In this document: piece by piece, positions 1 to 6,910 of the stretch
How the letters are laid out: each line of letters begins with the position of its first letter
How positions within the stretch are numbered: the stretch's first letter is position 1
Source: Candidatus Bathyarchaeota archaeon
Lineage (GTDB): Archaea > Thermoproteota > Bathyarchaeia > 40CM-2-53-6
Direction of reading: 5' to 3'
Assembly: GCA_005888695.1 (NCBI GenBank)
Contig: VBBH01000199.1
Location: 1-12,290 of the forward strand
DNA: 12,290 bases
Notes under the pieces: generated by a model
Seen by the model: the letters and a program-made list of their open reading frames with translations, nothing else
Told to the model about the DNA's origin: nothing
The model's database searches: none
Position numbers and translations under genes: made by a program

Positions 1-1386
1 CCAATCCATGTCGGAGCCACCGGCTCCTGTCGCGGGTTCTGTTGAGGATTGACCAGTCTCTGATGCAGTAGTCTCTTCGGGGAGTCTCTGTGACAGCGGT
101 TCACGCCGCACTTGTTGCGAGTCGAGTGATTGTGATCGTGAGGATAATGTCGGGCGTTCTCCGGGTGGACCCGCACCCTGTGAGGGTGTCCACTGGTTTG
201 AAGTCATTGGTCTCGGCGCGTTTTGGGAGGGCGGTAGTTGCGAAGGCCCTGGCTCCGGCCTAAATTGCCGAGGTACCCCAACAGGGCCGAGCACTCCAGG
301 TCTTGTCTGGCCTTGGCCGGGCATTTGTTGATAGGACTGCGGAGGTCTTGGGACACTTGGGGGAAGTGGCCGCGCGGTGAAAGGCCCTGGTGGAGGCCTC
401 ATCGGGTTTCCTGGAGGAGTGGAAGCTCCGGGAGGTAACGGTCTTTGTTGAGGTTGTGGTACTGGAGACGTTTGCGGTTGTCCATACGGTCTGACCGGTT
501 GCCACTTTTGTGAGGAATCCAAATCCGGCCTTTGTTGTTGCGGGCCGGATGTTTGTGGAGGCAACGGTTGGGTGAAGCCGGGTTGGTTCTGAGGCTGCCA
601 CTTTTGAGGCACCGGAGAAAAAACTGTCCCTGGCGTTGACTTTTCACTCGCGCTCTGCAACGGCCTAGGGGTTTGTTGCTGGGGTGAGGCCGTTGGCTGA
701 GATCTTGCTGGAAACTCGGTGCCCGGTTTAGGAAATGGTCTAGTTAAGTCCGGTTTCCGGTCGGTTGATTGAGATTCTGGTCGCCAAGGGGGGGTAGCTT
801 GTCTCGGAACCAAAGATGGTGGAGAGGATTCAACCTTCCCTTGCGAAATTGTAGGGGAGGATGATGATGGAGTGGGCATCTCTCTTCTTAGGAGCTGGGG
901 CTGCGATTGACCTGGCCCTAGTTGAGGCGAGCCAGCGGGTTTCGAACTGGCAGACCAAGATAATGTGGGAGTACTTTGTTTCGAAACGCTCGGCGAGCCG
1001 GACTTTGACGATATCGCTGGTGGAACTGCGTATGCCACGTGCTTAGGAATTTGGCTTGGGGCAGCTCCGGATGGCATGTTTTTTCCTGCTTGCGACAATC
1101 CAGAAGGTTCTGTGGTCGCTGAGGGGAATCTTGGCCTAGGAAACCTTGACTTCGGCAGTTTGCTGGATATTCCTTGATCGATGGGATGTTTCCTCTTGAG
1201 GAAGATGTATCCCAAGCTTGAGCCTCCGCCGACTCCGAGGGTCAGGATTAGGTATGGACCGATCTGCCCCAGAGTAAGATCGACGTAGTTCTTGAAGGGC
1301 TGGTCGTAAAAGTAGTTGTTTATGAGCCATAGGGCGAGGAGAAAGTTCAGCATGAGTGACCCGATGAGTGGCAAACTCTTTGTCAA
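1..1386 (-). CDS. Two-helix membrane protein with very long Pro/Gln/Ser-rich tail (3' end outside window)
   Basis: An unbroken reading frame of 462 codons runs from a TTG at 1386 to the left edge, so the C-terminus is missing. A strong GGAGGA lies a few bases upstream at 1393-1398, and the TTG overlaps the TGA of the preceding gene in the 4-nt string TTGA, which indicates translational coupling. Residues 5-22 and 42-63 are hydrophobic and likely span the membrane, separated by a Tyr/Asn-rich loop of about 20 residues. The sequence KRKHP just after helix 2 suggests that the tail is cytoplasmic. Residues from about 70 to 462 are low-complexity, rich in P, Q, S, R and G, with scattered Trp in similar contexts (QKWQP at 261-265 and 293-297; NQWTP near 397-401). 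I recognise no catalytic domain and no family. A scaffold or envelope-linked role is possible, but the function is unknown. Existence of the gene is well supported; its job is not. Confidence 0.8.
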   Translation of the reverse strand, partial: MTKSLPLIGSLMLNFLLALWLINNYFYDQPFKNYVDLTLGQIGPYLILTLGVGGGSSLGYIFLKRKHPIDQGISSKLPKSRFPRPRFPSATTEPSGLSQAGKNMPSGAAPSQIPKHVAYAVPPAISSKSGSPSVSKQSTPTLSWSASSKPAGSPQLGPGQSQPQLLRREMPTPSSSSPTISQGKVESSPPSLVPRQATPPWRPESQSTDRKPDLTRPFPKPGTEFPARSQPTASPQQQTPRPLQSASEKSTPGTVFSPVPQKWQPQNQPGFTQPLPPQTSGPQQQRPDLDSSQKWQPVRPYGQPQTSPVPQPQQRPLPPGASTPPGNPMRPPPGPFTARPLPPSVPRPPQSYQQMPGQGQTRPGVLGPVGVPRQFRPEPGPSQLPPSQNAPRPMTSNQWTPSQGAGPPGERPTLSSRSQSLDSQQVRREPLSQRLPEETTASETGQSSTEPATGAGGSDMDW

Positions 1387-1718
1387 TAATCATCCTCCGT
1401 TTTTGACGGGCTCTTGTCTTTGCCGAGTCTTCCTCCCACTTGGTTCACGAGTCGTGCAAACCCGTAGCCGGAGCTTGCCATAAGAACAATGACTAGAAAG
1501 ATCGGGTTGAACGATCCGAAGTATTGTTGCTGGTAGACATTGTGATAATATTCGACTATCAGTGAGATTCCGAACAATAGGATCACAGCATATTCAAAGA
1601 TGCAGGTTATGAGAGCACTCTCGTACACTCTAGGCTCGTTGGCCCAGGTTTGGAATGTTTCGGCAGTTCTCCCGTTGTTGTTCTTCCCGGGCTGGGCCTC
1701 TCTTTCCTCAGCCCCCAA
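1383..1718 (-). CDS. Small two-helix membrane protein, partner of the downstream Pro/Gln-rich protein
   Basis: This encodes 111 residues. The TTG at 1718 is the first possible start, because an in-frame TGA lies three codons upstream; GAGGG at 1722-1726 can serve as a close ribosome binding site. The N-terminal 30 residues are polar. Helix 1 spans about residues 34-55 and helix 2 about 70-91, joined by a loop rich in Tyr, Gln and Asn (EYYHNVYQQQYFGSFNP). The tail of about 20 residues is charged (GKDKSPSKTEDD). Its topology matches the N-terminal part of the next gene, which starts inside its stop codon, so the two proteins are probably made together and may form a complex or derive from a duplication. 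No named family is recognised. A later GTG start at residue 31 is possible but would remove most of the N-terminal polar segment. Confidence 0.72.
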   Translation of the reverse strand: MGAEEREAQPGKNNNGRTAETFQTWANEPRVYESALITCIFEYAVILLFGISLIVEYYHNVYQQQYFGSFNPIFLVIVLMASSGYGFARLVNQVGGRLGKDKSPSKTEDDY

Positions 1719-1758
1719 TAACCCTCAACGCACCAACAGCCAAAGCCAGACTCACCTA

Positions 1759-1766
1759 ACATAAGC
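1759..1766 (-). promoter_or_regulatory. Possible TATA box for the minus-strand membrane pair
   Basis: On the minus strand this reads CTTATGTT, centred about 44 nt upstream of the TTG at 1718. That would leave a leader of about 18 nt, enough to hold the GAGGG seen at 1722-1726. The match to an archaeal TATA element is weak, so the call is tentative. The rest of the 229-bp divergent gap (1719-1947) shows no gene. Confidence 0.25.
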
Positions 1767-1906
1767 GTCTTGTAACCGTAACCGAAAAATCACGGAACTG
1801 CTCTCGAGCTAATCGAATCCTTAACGGCTAAGTTGTTGTATTGAGAATAGGTTCTGGAATCTCTCCATCGTTTAACCTAGAGAGTTTCCTTTTGTAGGGT
1901 CGTAAC

Positions 1907-1915
1907 TTTGATAAG
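1907..1915 (+). promoter_or_regulatory. Possible TATA-like box for radA
   Basis: TTTGATAAG is centred about 37 nt upstream of the radA GTG. It is a weak TATA match, but its distance equals that of the better boxes in front of the CBS, nucS and lsm genes, and like them it would give a leader of about 10 nt. No Shine-Dalgarno sequence is seen before the GTG. Confidence 0.3.
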
Positions 1916-1947
1916 CGGCATGCGATGTTTAGAAAAAATGTTAACGA

Positions 1948-2946
1948 GTGACAGACCTAGTGAGCCAAGCTGCCCGGAAATATGACGTGGTAGAGGATAT
2001 CCCCGGGGTCGGACCCGCCACTGCTGAGAAACTAAAGGAACTTGGTTTTAACACCGTCGAGAGTTTGGCCACAGCGACTGTCAAAGAGGTCATCCCGGCC
2101 GGAATAGGAGAGAAGCAAGCGGCGAAGATCATTAGTGAAGCTCGGAACAGTATCGCGTTGACTTTCGTTCGGGCGGACGAGTTGATGCGGATGAAAGAGA
2201 ATGTCTTGCGGCTCAGCACGGGCAGCAAGGCGTTGGACGAGCTAATCGGCGGCGGACTGGAGTCCCAGACGATAACCGAATTTTACGGTGAATACGGCGT
2301 CGGAAAATCGATACTATGCCATCAGTTGGCTGTGAACGTCCAATTGCCACCTGGACAGGGTGGACTTGATGGTTCTGCACTTTACCTTGATACTGAACAA
2401 ACCTTTCGTCCAGAATGGATTATCCGGATGGCCAATGCCCTCGGACTGGACGCTGAGAAAACCGCTCAAAGGATAATTTACTCGGAAGCGTACAACTCGG
2501 ACCATCAAATGCTACTCTTGGAAAAAGCGGATCAGGTTATCAAGGAGAACAACGTTCGACTGATAATAATAGATTCACTAACATCCCACTTTAGAAGCGA
2601 ATACCTCGGGAGAGAGATGCTCGCTGAACGACAACAGAAGCTGAATAATCATATGCACCGAATGATTCGACTGGCGAGAAGCTTCAACGCCGTGGCCGTC
2701 GTCACCAACCAAGTCATGTCAAGACCTGATGCGTTCTTCGCAAACACGGTCGACCCAGTCGGTGGCCACATCGTGGCGCATACGAGTCACACTAGAGTAT
2801 TCATCCGTCGGGCGGCTAGCGGTCCAATCAGAATTGCGAGACTTGTCTCCAGCCCGTATCTCCCGGAAGGAGAGAGATTATTCAAGGTAACGGAAGAAGG
2901 TATAACGGATGTCAGCGAGGAAGACGAAACAAAAAGACGCAGATAG
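1948..2946 (+). CDS. radA: DNA repair and recombination protein RadA (archaeal Rad51/RecA homolog)
   Basis: RadA is the archaeal recombinase. It forms ATP-dependent filaments on single-stranded DNA and drives strand exchange in homologous recombination. The 332 residues match full family length. A helix-hairpin-helix DNA-binding region lies at about 14-70 (DIPGVGPATAEKL). The polymerisation motif F73-x-x-A76 (FVRA) sits in the linker, Walker A is GEYGVGKS at 114-121, Walker B is the LIIIDS stretch, and the typical DPVGGHIVAH segment lies near the C-terminus. Walker A has GVGKS where many archaeal RadA proteins have GSGKT, a conservative change. The start is GTG at 1948; an ATG at 1938 is out of frame. 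The last 38 nt overlap the next gene, implying co-expression. The paralogue RadB lacks this N-terminal domain, so RadA is a firm call. Confidence 0.97.
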   Translation: MTDLVSQAARKYDVVEDIPGVGPATAEKLKELGFNTVESLATATVKEVIPAGIGEKQAAKIISEARNSIALTFVRADELMRMKENVLRLSTGSKALDELIGGGLESQTITEFYGEYGVGKSILCHQLAVNVQLPPGQGGLDGSALYLDTEQTFRPEWIIRMANALGLDAEKTAQRIIYSEAYNSDHQMLLLEKADQVIKENNVRLIIIDSLTSHFRSEYLGREMLAERQQKLNNHMHRMIRLARSFNAVAVVTNQVMSRPDAFFANTVDPVGGHIVAHTSHTRVFIRRAASGPIRIARLVSSPYLPEGERLFKVTEEGITDVSEEDETKRRR

Positions 2947-3382
2947 ACAATCACCCACGATCCCTAAGCTGGAAGTGAACAAGTTCCTCCAGCAGGTGGA
3001 ACAGAGGGCTTGGACCGACGCTGAAAAAGAACTAGACAACATCCGTCAGAAATCAGACGGGGGGCAATGGTCCAGAGGGTATGTCAAGGCCCTTGAAGGC
3101 TTGCTATTGACATTCAGGGGAAACGATGACAAATTTATCTACCTCCCCAGAATAATGATGGCATCGACTCCCGAAGTTCTGACGGAACTAAAGAACGAAT
3201 TCGCACAATTCTCCGCAAGCGATATTCACGGAGACTACGACAGGGGGTTCTTCAAGGCCTTGGAAGATTATCTCACACTAGCTCCAAACGGGAGACAGGC
3301 TACTCTTCGTCAATCTTCCCAGAAACCATCAGATCAGGAGCCAGAGTCCAAGACTATCATGCCGCAGCAGGATGAAGAATAG
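2909..3382 (+). CDS. Uncharacterised helical protein with internal repeat, co-encoded with radA
   Basis: This encodes 157 residues from an ATG at 2909 that lies 38 nt inside the 3' end of radA in another frame. A purine-rich GAAGAAGG upstream may be its ribosome binding site. The N-terminus is basic (SARKTKQKDADR); the middle is mainly amphipathic helix. Residues 53-66 (QWSRGYVKALEGLL) and 109-122 (DYDRGFFKALEDYL) share the pattern RG-[YF]-x-KALE-x-x-L, so the protein seems to contain two related helical units about 56 residues apart. The last 30 residues are polar and probably disordered. I cannot assign a named family. The tight overlap suggests a role connected with RadA, for example as an accessory factor, but that rests on position alone. 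Its 3' end overlaps the convergent EMC6-like gene by 26 bp. Confidence 0.8.
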   Translation: MSARKTKQKDADRQSPTIPKLEVNKFLQQVEQRAWTDAEKELDNIRQKSDGGQWSRGYVKALEGLLLTFRGNDDKFIYLPRIMMASTPEVLTELKNEFAQFSASDIHGDYDRGFFKALEDYLTLAPNGRQATLRQSSQKPSDQEPESKTIMPQQDEE

Positions 3383-3719
3383 TGTTCAGCAGGATCATCG
3401 TAAAGATTAGCCAGGCAATGTAACTTCCCAGTCCAATAGAGACATACTTTCTCGGACCAGTAAGCGCACTCTCGTCATAACCGAAAATGTACTTAACGGT
3501 CATTACCGAGGCGACGTAGACTAAGACTCCGACGCCGATGGCACCTATGGTTCCCGCTGCGAGTCCGAGTCCACTGATGCCGGAGAGATTGTAGATCGCG
3601 CCGGCAACCACTGCGAATCCTATTCTCGACCAGTATACGATTGAAGGAGGGGTAAGACGTGGCGTCTCCTTCCCGTCATTCTTAGAAGCTCCAGTCGCGA
3701 GTTTTGGTTCGGCAGACAT
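3357..3719 (-). CDS. EMC6-like (Rab5-interacting protein family) membrane protein
   Basis: This encodes 120 residues with a polar N-terminal segment of about 28 residues followed by three likely membrane helices at about 31-47, 52-78 and 96-116. The pattern YWSRIGFAVVAGAI, a glycine-rich second helix, KYIFG, and a final segment with GLGSYIAWLIFTMILLNTIL resemble the archaeal homologues of EMC6, a core subunit of the eukaryotic ER membrane protein complex that inserts transmembrane segments. EMC6 itself is related in fold to small helical-hairpin partners of the YidC/Oxa1 insertases. A role in membrane-protein biogenesis follows by homology, if the assignment is right. The start is ATG at 3719, with no Shine-Dalgarno sequence and a TATA-like box about 32 nt upstream. 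The gene is convergent with the radA-linked ORF and overlaps it by 26 bp. Confidence 0.7.
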   Translation of the reverse strand: MSAEPKLATGASKNDGKETPRLTPPSIVYWSRIGFAVVAGAIYNLSGISGLGLAAGTIGAIGVGVLVYVASVMTVKYIFGYDESALTGPRKYVSIGLGSYIAWLIFTMILLNTILHPAAA

Positions 3720-3747
3720 TATGATAAGCGATTAAGGCTGGCGGCCT

Positions 3748-3755
3748 CAAATAAC
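3748..3755 (-). promoter_or_regulatory. TATA-like box for the EMC6-like gene
   Basis: The minus strand reads GTTATTTG, centred about 32 nt upstream of the ATG at 3719. With the usual archaeal TATA-to-start-site distance of about 26 nt, the transcript would have only a few untranslated bases, which agrees with the absence of a Shine-Dalgarno sequence. Confidence 0.4.
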
Positions 3756-3795
3756 GTTTGCTCGCCAACTGCAATCGATTCTTTGATAATGAAGA

Positions 3796-3803
3796 TTTTA
3801 TAG
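3796..3803 (+). promoter_or_regulatory. TATA box for the CBS-pyrC operon
   Basis: TTTTATAG preceded by purine-rich GAAGA (a possible BRE) is the clearest archaeal promoter element in the window. Its centre is about 38 nt upstream of the TTG start of the CBS gene, leaving a leader of roughly 10 nt. No Shine-Dalgarno sequence is visible. It lies in the 118-bp divergent gap that also holds the EMC6-like promoter. Confidence 0.55.
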
Positions 3804-3837
3804 AAGCATCGGTCCGTATCGCTCAGATTAGAAAGCT

Positions 3838-4425
3838 TTGTCGATACACGAATCGGAGCCAGATGTTATCGTGCGAGACATTATGTCTAGACCTCCGGTT
3901 ACGGCAGGCGAAGCCGACGATGCGTCGAAAGTTTCCAAACTGATGCTCCATCATGACATAGGATGCGTAATAGTCTTGGACAAGTCAGGGAAGCCGACTG
4001 GGATCATAACTGAACGGGATATCGTGCAGAGAGTCGCCGCGAAGAATATTCTTTCCTCTGACGTGAGAGCCACGGAAGTGATGTCCAAGCCCATAGTGAC
4101 CGTCTCACCGGGCGCATCGGTCAACGATGCCGCGAAGTTAATGAACCAAAGAAGGATTCGGCGTCTCGCAGTGATCGAGAACGGCAAGCTCGTCGGTGTC
4201 CTCACCCAGAAGGACATTCTGAACGTCACTCCCACGTTAATCGATCTCATTTATGAGAAGAGCAAGGTTGGGAAGCTAGAAAGTCCAAGAAAACCTAGTT
4301 CCAACGTCGAAGGATACTGCGACGAGTGTGAGACTTGGTCTGAGAACCTTGTCCAGAGAGATGGGGTCTTCGTGTGCCCAGACTGTGCGAGGGACCTTGC
4401 CGCTGCGGAAGAACCCTCCCAGTAA
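3838..4425 (+). CDS. Tandem CBS-domain protein with C-terminal zinc ribbon
   Basis: This encodes 195 residues. The first CBS domain (about 10-66) has VRDIMSRPPVT and GIITERDIV; the second (about 76-132) has EVMSKPIVTV, RRIRRLAVIENGKLVGVLT and KDIL. CBS pairs generally bind adenosine nucleotides or related ligands and act as energy or metabolite sensors. The C-terminal 35 residues carry Cys161-x2-Cys164 and Cys180-x2-Cys183, a zinc ribbon that could mediate nucleic-acid or protein contact. The start is TTG at 3838; an in-frame TAG sits nine bases upstream, and later starts (GTG at residue 12, ATG at 16) would cut into the first CBS domain. It heads a run continuing with pyrC, whose start lies inside this gene, so a regulatory link to pyrimidine synthesis is conceivable but unproven. 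No catalytic domain is attached, so the ligand and target are unknown. Confidence 0.9.
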   Translation: MSIHESEPDVIVRDIMSRPPVTAGEADDASKVSKLMLHHDIGCVIVLDKSGKPTGIITERDIVQRVAAKNILSSDVRATEVMSKPIVTVSPGASVNDAAKLMNQRRIRRLAVIENGKLVGVLTQKDILNVTPTLIDLIYEKSKVGKLESPRKPSSNVEGYCDECETWSENLVQRDGVFVCPDCARDLAAAEEPSQ

Positions 4426-5761
4426 GACTCGGAACGGACCGAGAGAGTCTACTCTAGTATTAGAAGGATGTAGGGTTTGGACACCAACGGGACTCGTAAC
4501 TGCATCCGTTTTGATATGTGAAGGTAGGATCGCGAGAATTGGTCATCACCTCCCCGGAAACGCAGGGGAGACTCTCAGGGTTCGAGGGCTCGTTGCATTC
4601 CCAGGCATGATTGATGCACATGTCCATCTGCGAGACCTCGACCTCTCCTACAAGGAAGATTTTACCTCAGGGACTGCCGCCGCGGCTGCAGGCGGATTTA
4701 CTACTGTTCTTGATATGCCGAACACAATACCACCTACAGATTCAGCCACACGGTTAGATGAGAAGATCGAAAGGGCGCGTCGCAAAATCCTAACCAACGT
4801 CGGATTCCACGTAGCGGCGGTGCCCAAGGCCGCGGAAGTCACCAGGATGTCTATGTTAGGGGCATACTCTTTGAAGCTGTATATGCCTAAGCCGATTTCC
4901 CCACTAAACATCCAAGACGACAAGACCATCCTTACCCTCCTTCAGTCATCCGTGAAGTCGGATATCGGAGTCACAGTACACGCAGAAGATCAGAGTGTAA
5001 TACGTCGACCAGACATAAAGGAAAGCGGAAGCTTCATCGAGCTCGCAAAGGGCCGACCTGAACAAGCCGAACTACAGGCAGTCAATCGAATTCTCCGACT
5101 TGCGGCGAAAGCTGGTTCCTATGTCCACCTGGCACACCTAACACTCCCTTCAAGCATCGTCGCCGCAAGAAATTATCGACACGCTTCAACTGAAGTAACA
5201 CCTCATCACGTACTTCTGTCAGAGAAGACGATCAAAAAGGAGAAGTGGAAAGCATGGATGGTCCCTCCGCTGAGATCGGAAAGAGTCAGAAAAAATCTCC
5301 TAGCATTGTTATCGAAAGGCCTCGTGACCATGATAGCAAGTGACCATGCACCACACACAATTGAAGAGAAGAGAGGAGCTGTTGCCGAGTCACCTCCTGG
5401 AGTCCCAGGCCTGGAGACGACGCTTCCACTGATGCTCACACTCGTCACGCGAAAAATCTTGTCGATGGAGCTACTCGTCCAATTATTATCGAGCAACCCG
5501 GCGCACGTCTTCAATCTTCCTCGAAAAGGGAGACTAGCGAAAGGTTTCGACGCCGACATAGTACTCGTCGACCTCAAACGCAAAACCCGGATACGTCCGG
5601 AACGTTTTCACTCCAAAGCAAAGTATTCGCCGTTCGAAAACATGACTGTCCAAGGACGAGTGCACACCACGATAGTTGGGGGGAGTGTAGTTTTGCAAGA
5701 TGGCGACATTGTTGGAAAACCGGGCTCTGGCAGAGTTATGAAAAGGGGAGTACTAGGTTGA
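4397..5761 (+). CDS. pyrC: Dihydroorotase (PyrC)
   Basis: Dihydroorotase makes dihydroorotate from N-carbamoyl-aspartate, the third step of de novo pyrimidine synthesis. The zinc-site residues of the amidohydrolase fold are all visible (numbered from the chosen start): DAHVHLRD near 73-80, the lysine that becomes carbamylated in YSLKLYM (about 160), HAED (about 195), HLAHL (about 247) and the catalytic Asp in ASDHAPH (about 316). GVPGLETTLPLM and SSNPAHVFNL are also family-typical. Length from TTG 4397 is 454 residues, normal for the family. The start is uncertain: the domain begins at about residue 18 (STLVLEGCRV), where no start codon exists, so translation must begin within the CBS gene; GTG 4328 and ATG 4361 are longer alternatives. 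Allantoinase and hydantoinase are relatives, but the motif set favours PyrC. The stop overlaps the next start in TTGA. Confidence 0.9.
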   Translation: MPLRKNPPSKTRNGPRESTLVLEGCRVWTPTGLVTASVLICEGRIARIGHHLPGNAGETLRVRGLVAFPGMIDAHVHLRDLDLSYKEDFTSGTAAAAAGGFTTVLDMPNTIPPTDSATRLDEKIERARRKILTNVGFHVAAVPKAAEVTRMSMLGAYSLKLYMPKPISPLNIQDDKTILTLLQSSVKSDIGVTVHAEDQSVIRRPDIKESGSFIELAKGRPEQAELQAVNRILRLAAKAGSYVHLAHLTLPSSIVAARNYRHASTEVTPHHVLLSEKTIKKEKWKAWMVPPLRSERVRKNLLALLSKGLVTMIASDHAPHTIEEKRGAVAESPPGVPGLETTLPLMLTLVTRKILSMELLVQLLSSNPAHVFNLPRKGRLAKGFDADIVLVDLKRKTRIRPERFHSKAKYSPFENMTVQGRVHTTIVGGSVVLQDGDIVGKPGSGRVMKRGVLG

Positions 5762-6237
5762 GGTTCGTGGTCGATGGAATGCTGGGAGGATTGGCCAAAT
5801 GGTTGCGTATGCTCGGACAAACGGTAGAGTATGACACTCGCGCCACGGACAACCTGCTCCTAGAACAAGCCTCAAAGAATCAAATGATCCTCCTCACTAG
5901 AGACGAGGAACTTCACCGTAGAGCAGTCGCCAAGAGAATCCCGTGCCTATCGGTTCAAGGAGCCACTGAGATCGAGAGACTCGCTGAAGTCAGTAAGACC
6001 TTCAACTTGTCACTCGAAATTAGCATAGCGGAGACTAAATGCCCAGAATGTGGAGGAAACCTTCACGAAGCATCAAAGTCCGCCCTTTCCGGGATAGTTC
6101 CAGAAAAGAGTCTCGCTTTGTACGATAAATTCTGGGTGTGCAACACTCTGGGATGTGGAAAAGTTTACTGGATGGGGAGCCACTGGAGACAGATTCACAA
6201 CACGCTCGAAAAAGCTAGGCTTCTGGCCAAGTACTAA
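5758..6237 (+). CDS. Mut7-C RNase-domain protein (DUF82 family)
   Basis: This encodes 159 residues. The N-terminal part (1-70) is a PIN-like fold: Asp6, the signature LGGLAKWLRMLG at 9-20, Asp31, and TRDEEL at 47-52 provide the acidic residues expected for a metal-dependent RNase. The C-terminal part has Cys95-x2-Cys98 and Cys128-x4-Cys133 followed by VYWMGSHW, the zinc ribbon that ends Mut7-C proteins. The family is named from the C-terminal domain of animal Mut-7 and is common as a stand-alone protein in archaea; RNase activity is predicted, and the substrate is unknown. The start is TTG at 5758, overlapping the pyrC TGA by 4 nt, and the gene ends directly against the next start, so it is part of the same tightly packed run. 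Confidence 0.9.
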   Translation: MRFVVDGMLGGLAKWLRMLGQTVEYDTRATDNLLLEQASKNQMILLTRDEELHRRAVAKRIPCLSVQGATEIERLAEVSKTFNLSLEISIAETKCPECGGNLHEASKSALSGIVPEKSLALYDKFWVCNTLGCGKVYWMGSHWRQIHNTLEKARLLAKY

Positions 6238-6879
6238 TTGACAACGGACCCAACAGGAAAGATGCTGACTATCGACCAAGGAGCGTTGTTGGTGAAGAAG
6301 ACGCGCCAAGGCATCGAAACTCACCTCGATAATCACAGGAATTATGATCCGGGCCCTAGTGATGGGTCAGAGTTATGGAGCAAGCGGGGAGTTTTCGTCA
6401 CGATAACAAGTAACGGCACGGGTACGTTGAGGGGCTGCATTGGAAATCCTCAGCCGCAACACCCGCTTATCGTGGAGGCCATCCAAGCTGGAATTCTTGC
6501 GGCCACCTCTGATCCCCGATTTAATCCTATAACGTTCCTGGAGTTTCGTCTCAAAGACTGCCTTGAGTTAACGGTACTTTCACCGCTTGAAGAAATACAT
6601 GCCAATAGCGTTGCAGAATTGAAAGACTTGGTCGTTGTCGGTAGACACGGCTTGATTGTGGATGGATACGGTCAAAGCGGTTTATTGTTGCCACAAGTGG
6701 CCGTTGATGAAGGCTTCGATGAGGAAGATTTCGTCACAAATTGTTGCCTTAAGGCCGGTTTACCGCCGGACGCCTGGCTTTCTGGAGGGGTGAAATTGTC
6801 TAGATTCACTGGTCAGATCTTTTCTGAAGAGGCCCCAAACGGGCGCACAGTCAACAAAAGCCTAGATGGTCAGCGCTGA
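6238..6879 (+). CDS. AMMECR1-domain protein
   Basis: This encodes 213 residues filled by one AMMECR1 domain. The hallmark LRGCIG lies at 64-69 (TGTLRGCIGNPQP), followed by AILAATSDPRFNPITFLEF-type sequence, LTVLSPLEEI, and VGRHGLIV/GLLLPQVAVDEGF/DAWLSGG in the C-terminal half, in the usual order. The domain is conserved from archaea to humans, where its loss is linked to a developmental disorder, but its biochemical function is not established. In archaea and bacteria it is often found with MEMO-family or radical SAM proteins; neither is seen here. The TTG at 6238 abuts the previous TAA without any gap. ATG at 6262 is an alternative start with GGAAAG close upstream and would remove only eight residues before the domain. 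It is the last gene of the CBS-pyrC run. Confidence 0.93.
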   Translation: MTTDPTGKMLTIDQGALLVKKTRQGIETHLDNHRNYDPGPSDGSELWSKRGVFVTITSNGTGTLRGCIGNPQPQHPLIVEAIQAGILAATSDPRFNPITFLEFRLKDCLELTVLSPLEEIHANSVAELKDLVVVGRHGLIVDGYGQSGLLLPQVAVDEGFDEEDFVTNCCLKAGLPPDAWLSGGVKLSRFTGQIFSEEAPNGRTVNKSLDGQR

Positions 6880-6910
6880 AACGAAGATCGAGAGAGGACT
6901 ATTGAAAGTC

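Noticed and set aside
260..647. Two minus-strand ORFs of 113 and 82 codons
   Set aside because: They are out-of-frame readings of the long Pro/Gln-rich gene, which is continuous from 1386 to the left edge.
861..1177. Plus-strand ORFs of 61 and 70 codons
   Set aside because: Antisense to the Pro/Gln-rich gene, no ribosome binding site or family-like sequence.
1136..1393. 85-codon minus ORF starting ATG at 1393
   Set aside because: The GGAGG serves the TTG at 1386 in another frame, which gives a membrane hairpin and a much longer frame; this ORF gives non-hydrophobic, arginine-rich shadow sequence.
1941..2228. Minus-strand ORF within radA
   Set aside because: Antisense shadow of a conserved gene.
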